Assembly: GCA_031423755.1 (NCBI GenBank)
Contig: JANPGC010000137.1
Location: 1 to 13,781 of the forward strand
DNA: 13,781 nucleotides
Reading direction: 5' to 3'
From: JANMEX01 sp031423755
GTDB taxonomy: Bacteria; Pseudomonadota; Alphaproteobacteria; Rhizobiales; Rhizobiaceae
Under the pieces are notes generated by a model that did not search any database, was not told the origin of the DNA, and was given only the letters and a program-made list of their open reading frames with translations. Positions 13,002 to 13,781 of this stretch are shown here, in pieces. Positions within the stretch are counted from its first letter, which is position 1. Each line of letters begins with the position of its first letter. A program made the position numbers and the translations under genes.

Positions 13002-13781
13002 TCAGCCAACGATGCGGTTTGCGGCGGAGACAATCGCCTCAAGCGAGGACGTGACGATGTTCTTGTTGATGCCGACGCCGTAAAGTTTGCCCTTCGGATG
13101 TTCGACCTGCATGTAGCAAATTGCCGACGCATCCGAGCCGTGTTGAAGCGTGTGTTCGGAATAGTCGGACACAGTCAGATCAACGCCGAGGTAGATTGAC
13201 AGCGCGTGGACGAAGCCATCGATGGGGCCTGTGCCTTTGCCCTCAATGCGCTTCTTCTCGCCGCGGTCGAGAATCTCGGCAGCTGTGATGCGTAGCGCCG
13301 GGTATTCCGGGTCGGGGTATGAGTGGTGATCGACAAAGGCGAGCCGTGCGCCGGGCTGGTTGGCGTAAAGCTCCATGAAGCGGTCATAAATGCGCTTGGA
13401 TGAAAGCTCGGTGCCTTCTTCGTCTGTGATCTTCTGCACCTCGTCGCGGAATTCGACCTGCAGCCCGCGCGGCAGGTTGAGGCCATAATCCTCCTGCATG
13501 ATGTAGGCGATGCCGCCCTTGCCGGACTGCGAATTGATGCGGATGATCGCCTCGTAGGAGCGGCCGACATCCTGCGGATCAATCGGCAGATAAGGCACTT
13601 CCCACAGCGGCTTGTTGGCTTGTTTGATCGCCTTCATGCCCTTGTTGATCGCGTCCTGATGCGAGCCGGAGAAGGCGGTGTAGACGAGTTCTCCAACGTA
13701 AGGATGGCGCTCGGGGATCTTGAGCTGGTTGCAATATTCCGCCATGCGCACCAGTTCATTGATGTTGGAAATGTCGAGGCC
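13002..13781 (-). CDS. leuA: 2-isopropylmalate synthase (type 2), C-terminal part (5' end outside window)
   Basis: This is the first step of leucine synthesis: acetyl-CoA plus 2-oxoisovalerate gives 2-isopropylmalate, in the cytosol. The frame is open to the window edge and starts G-L-D-I-S-N-I-N-E-L; the true start lies beyond it. The 259 visible residues cover the end of the TIM barrel (VYTAFSGSHQDAINKG), the linker (DPQDVGRSYEAIIRINSQSG) and the C-terminal domain that binds leucine in family members. The DPQDVGR and LNLPRGLQVEF blocks are of the type 2 class (about 550-560 residues). Stop TGA is at 13002-13004, 2 bp upstream of the hydrolase start, so leuA heads a minus-strand unit. Regulation cannot be seen because the 5' region is outside. 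Confidence 0.97.
   Translation of the reverse strand, partial: GLDISNINELVRMAEYCNQLKIPERHPYVGELVYTAFSGSHQDAINKGMKAIKQANKPLWEVPYLPIDPQDVGRSYEAIIRINSQSGKGGIAYIMQEDYGLNLPRGLQVEFRDEVQKITDEEGTELSSKRIYDRFMELYANQPGARLAFVDHHSYPDPEYPALRITAAEILDRGEKKRIEGKGTGPIDGFVHALSIYLGVDLTVSDYSEHTLQHGSDASAICYMQVEHPKGKLYGVGINKNIVTSSLEAIVSAANRIVG

Noticed and set aside
1..13781. CRISPR arrays, tRNA/rRNA genes, prophage or transposase genes, toxin-antitoxin or defence systems
   Set aside because: None was found on reading both strands; repeats are short palindromes and no mobile-element protein is encoded.

Overview
The window looks like chromosomal DNA of a Hyphomicrobiales (Rhizobiales) alphaproteobacterium. The evidence is GC-rich coding sequence, a fused TrpE(G) anthranilate synthase preceded by a rhizobial-type trp attenuator, a type-2 LeuA, a conserved DUF-like hypothetical that I recall only from this order, and intergenic palindromes of the kind scattered through these genomes. 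I see no phage, transposase, CRISPR or defence genes. The coding content is housekeeping, and the most interesting material is non-coding.

Layout. (1) 2-1063: the 3' part of fhs (formate-tetrahydrofolate ligase), followed by a repeat-rich convergent gap. (2) 1294-4717, minus strand: a compact unit trpE(G) > small c-type cytochrome > CDF metal-ion exporter. trpE(G) and the cytochrome gene share an ATGA stop/start overlap, and the cytochrome and CDF genes are 11 bp apart. (3) 4718-5193: a stacked regulatory region read on the minus strand. Nearest to trpE(G) is a complete trp attenuator: a promoter, a 14-residue leader peptide MKHAALIQGWWRVR that appears to be leaderless, an antiterminator and a terminator. 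Immediately upstream, a separate promoter, two hairpins and a perfect 12-bp-stem terminator outline an unassigned small RNA of about 137 nt. (4) 5194-6697: a hypothetical protein gene carrying an in-frame palindromic insertion, flanked by long gaps; the second gap contains an inverted pair of REP-like elements. (5) 6698-9862: a GNAT acetyltransferase, a glutathionyl-hydroquinone reductase, a Nudix hydrolase and a metallophosphoesterase, arranged divergently and convergently with very small gaps. (6) 9866-13781, minus strand: leuA (3' part) > alpha/beta hydrolase > periplasmic L,D-transpeptidase > tail-anchored hypothetical protein.

How the genes work together. Tryptophan supply controls trpE(G) through attenuation, and the cytochrome and CDF genes would be co-transcribed and so co-controlled unless an internal promoter exists. 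The terminated leader transcript (about 117 nt) resembles the trans-acting rnTrpL sRNA known from Sinorhizobium. The remaining genes are stand-alone functions in C1 metabolism, leucine synthesis, cell-wall cross-linking, quinone/glutathione chemistry and small hydrolases; I see no pathway joining them.
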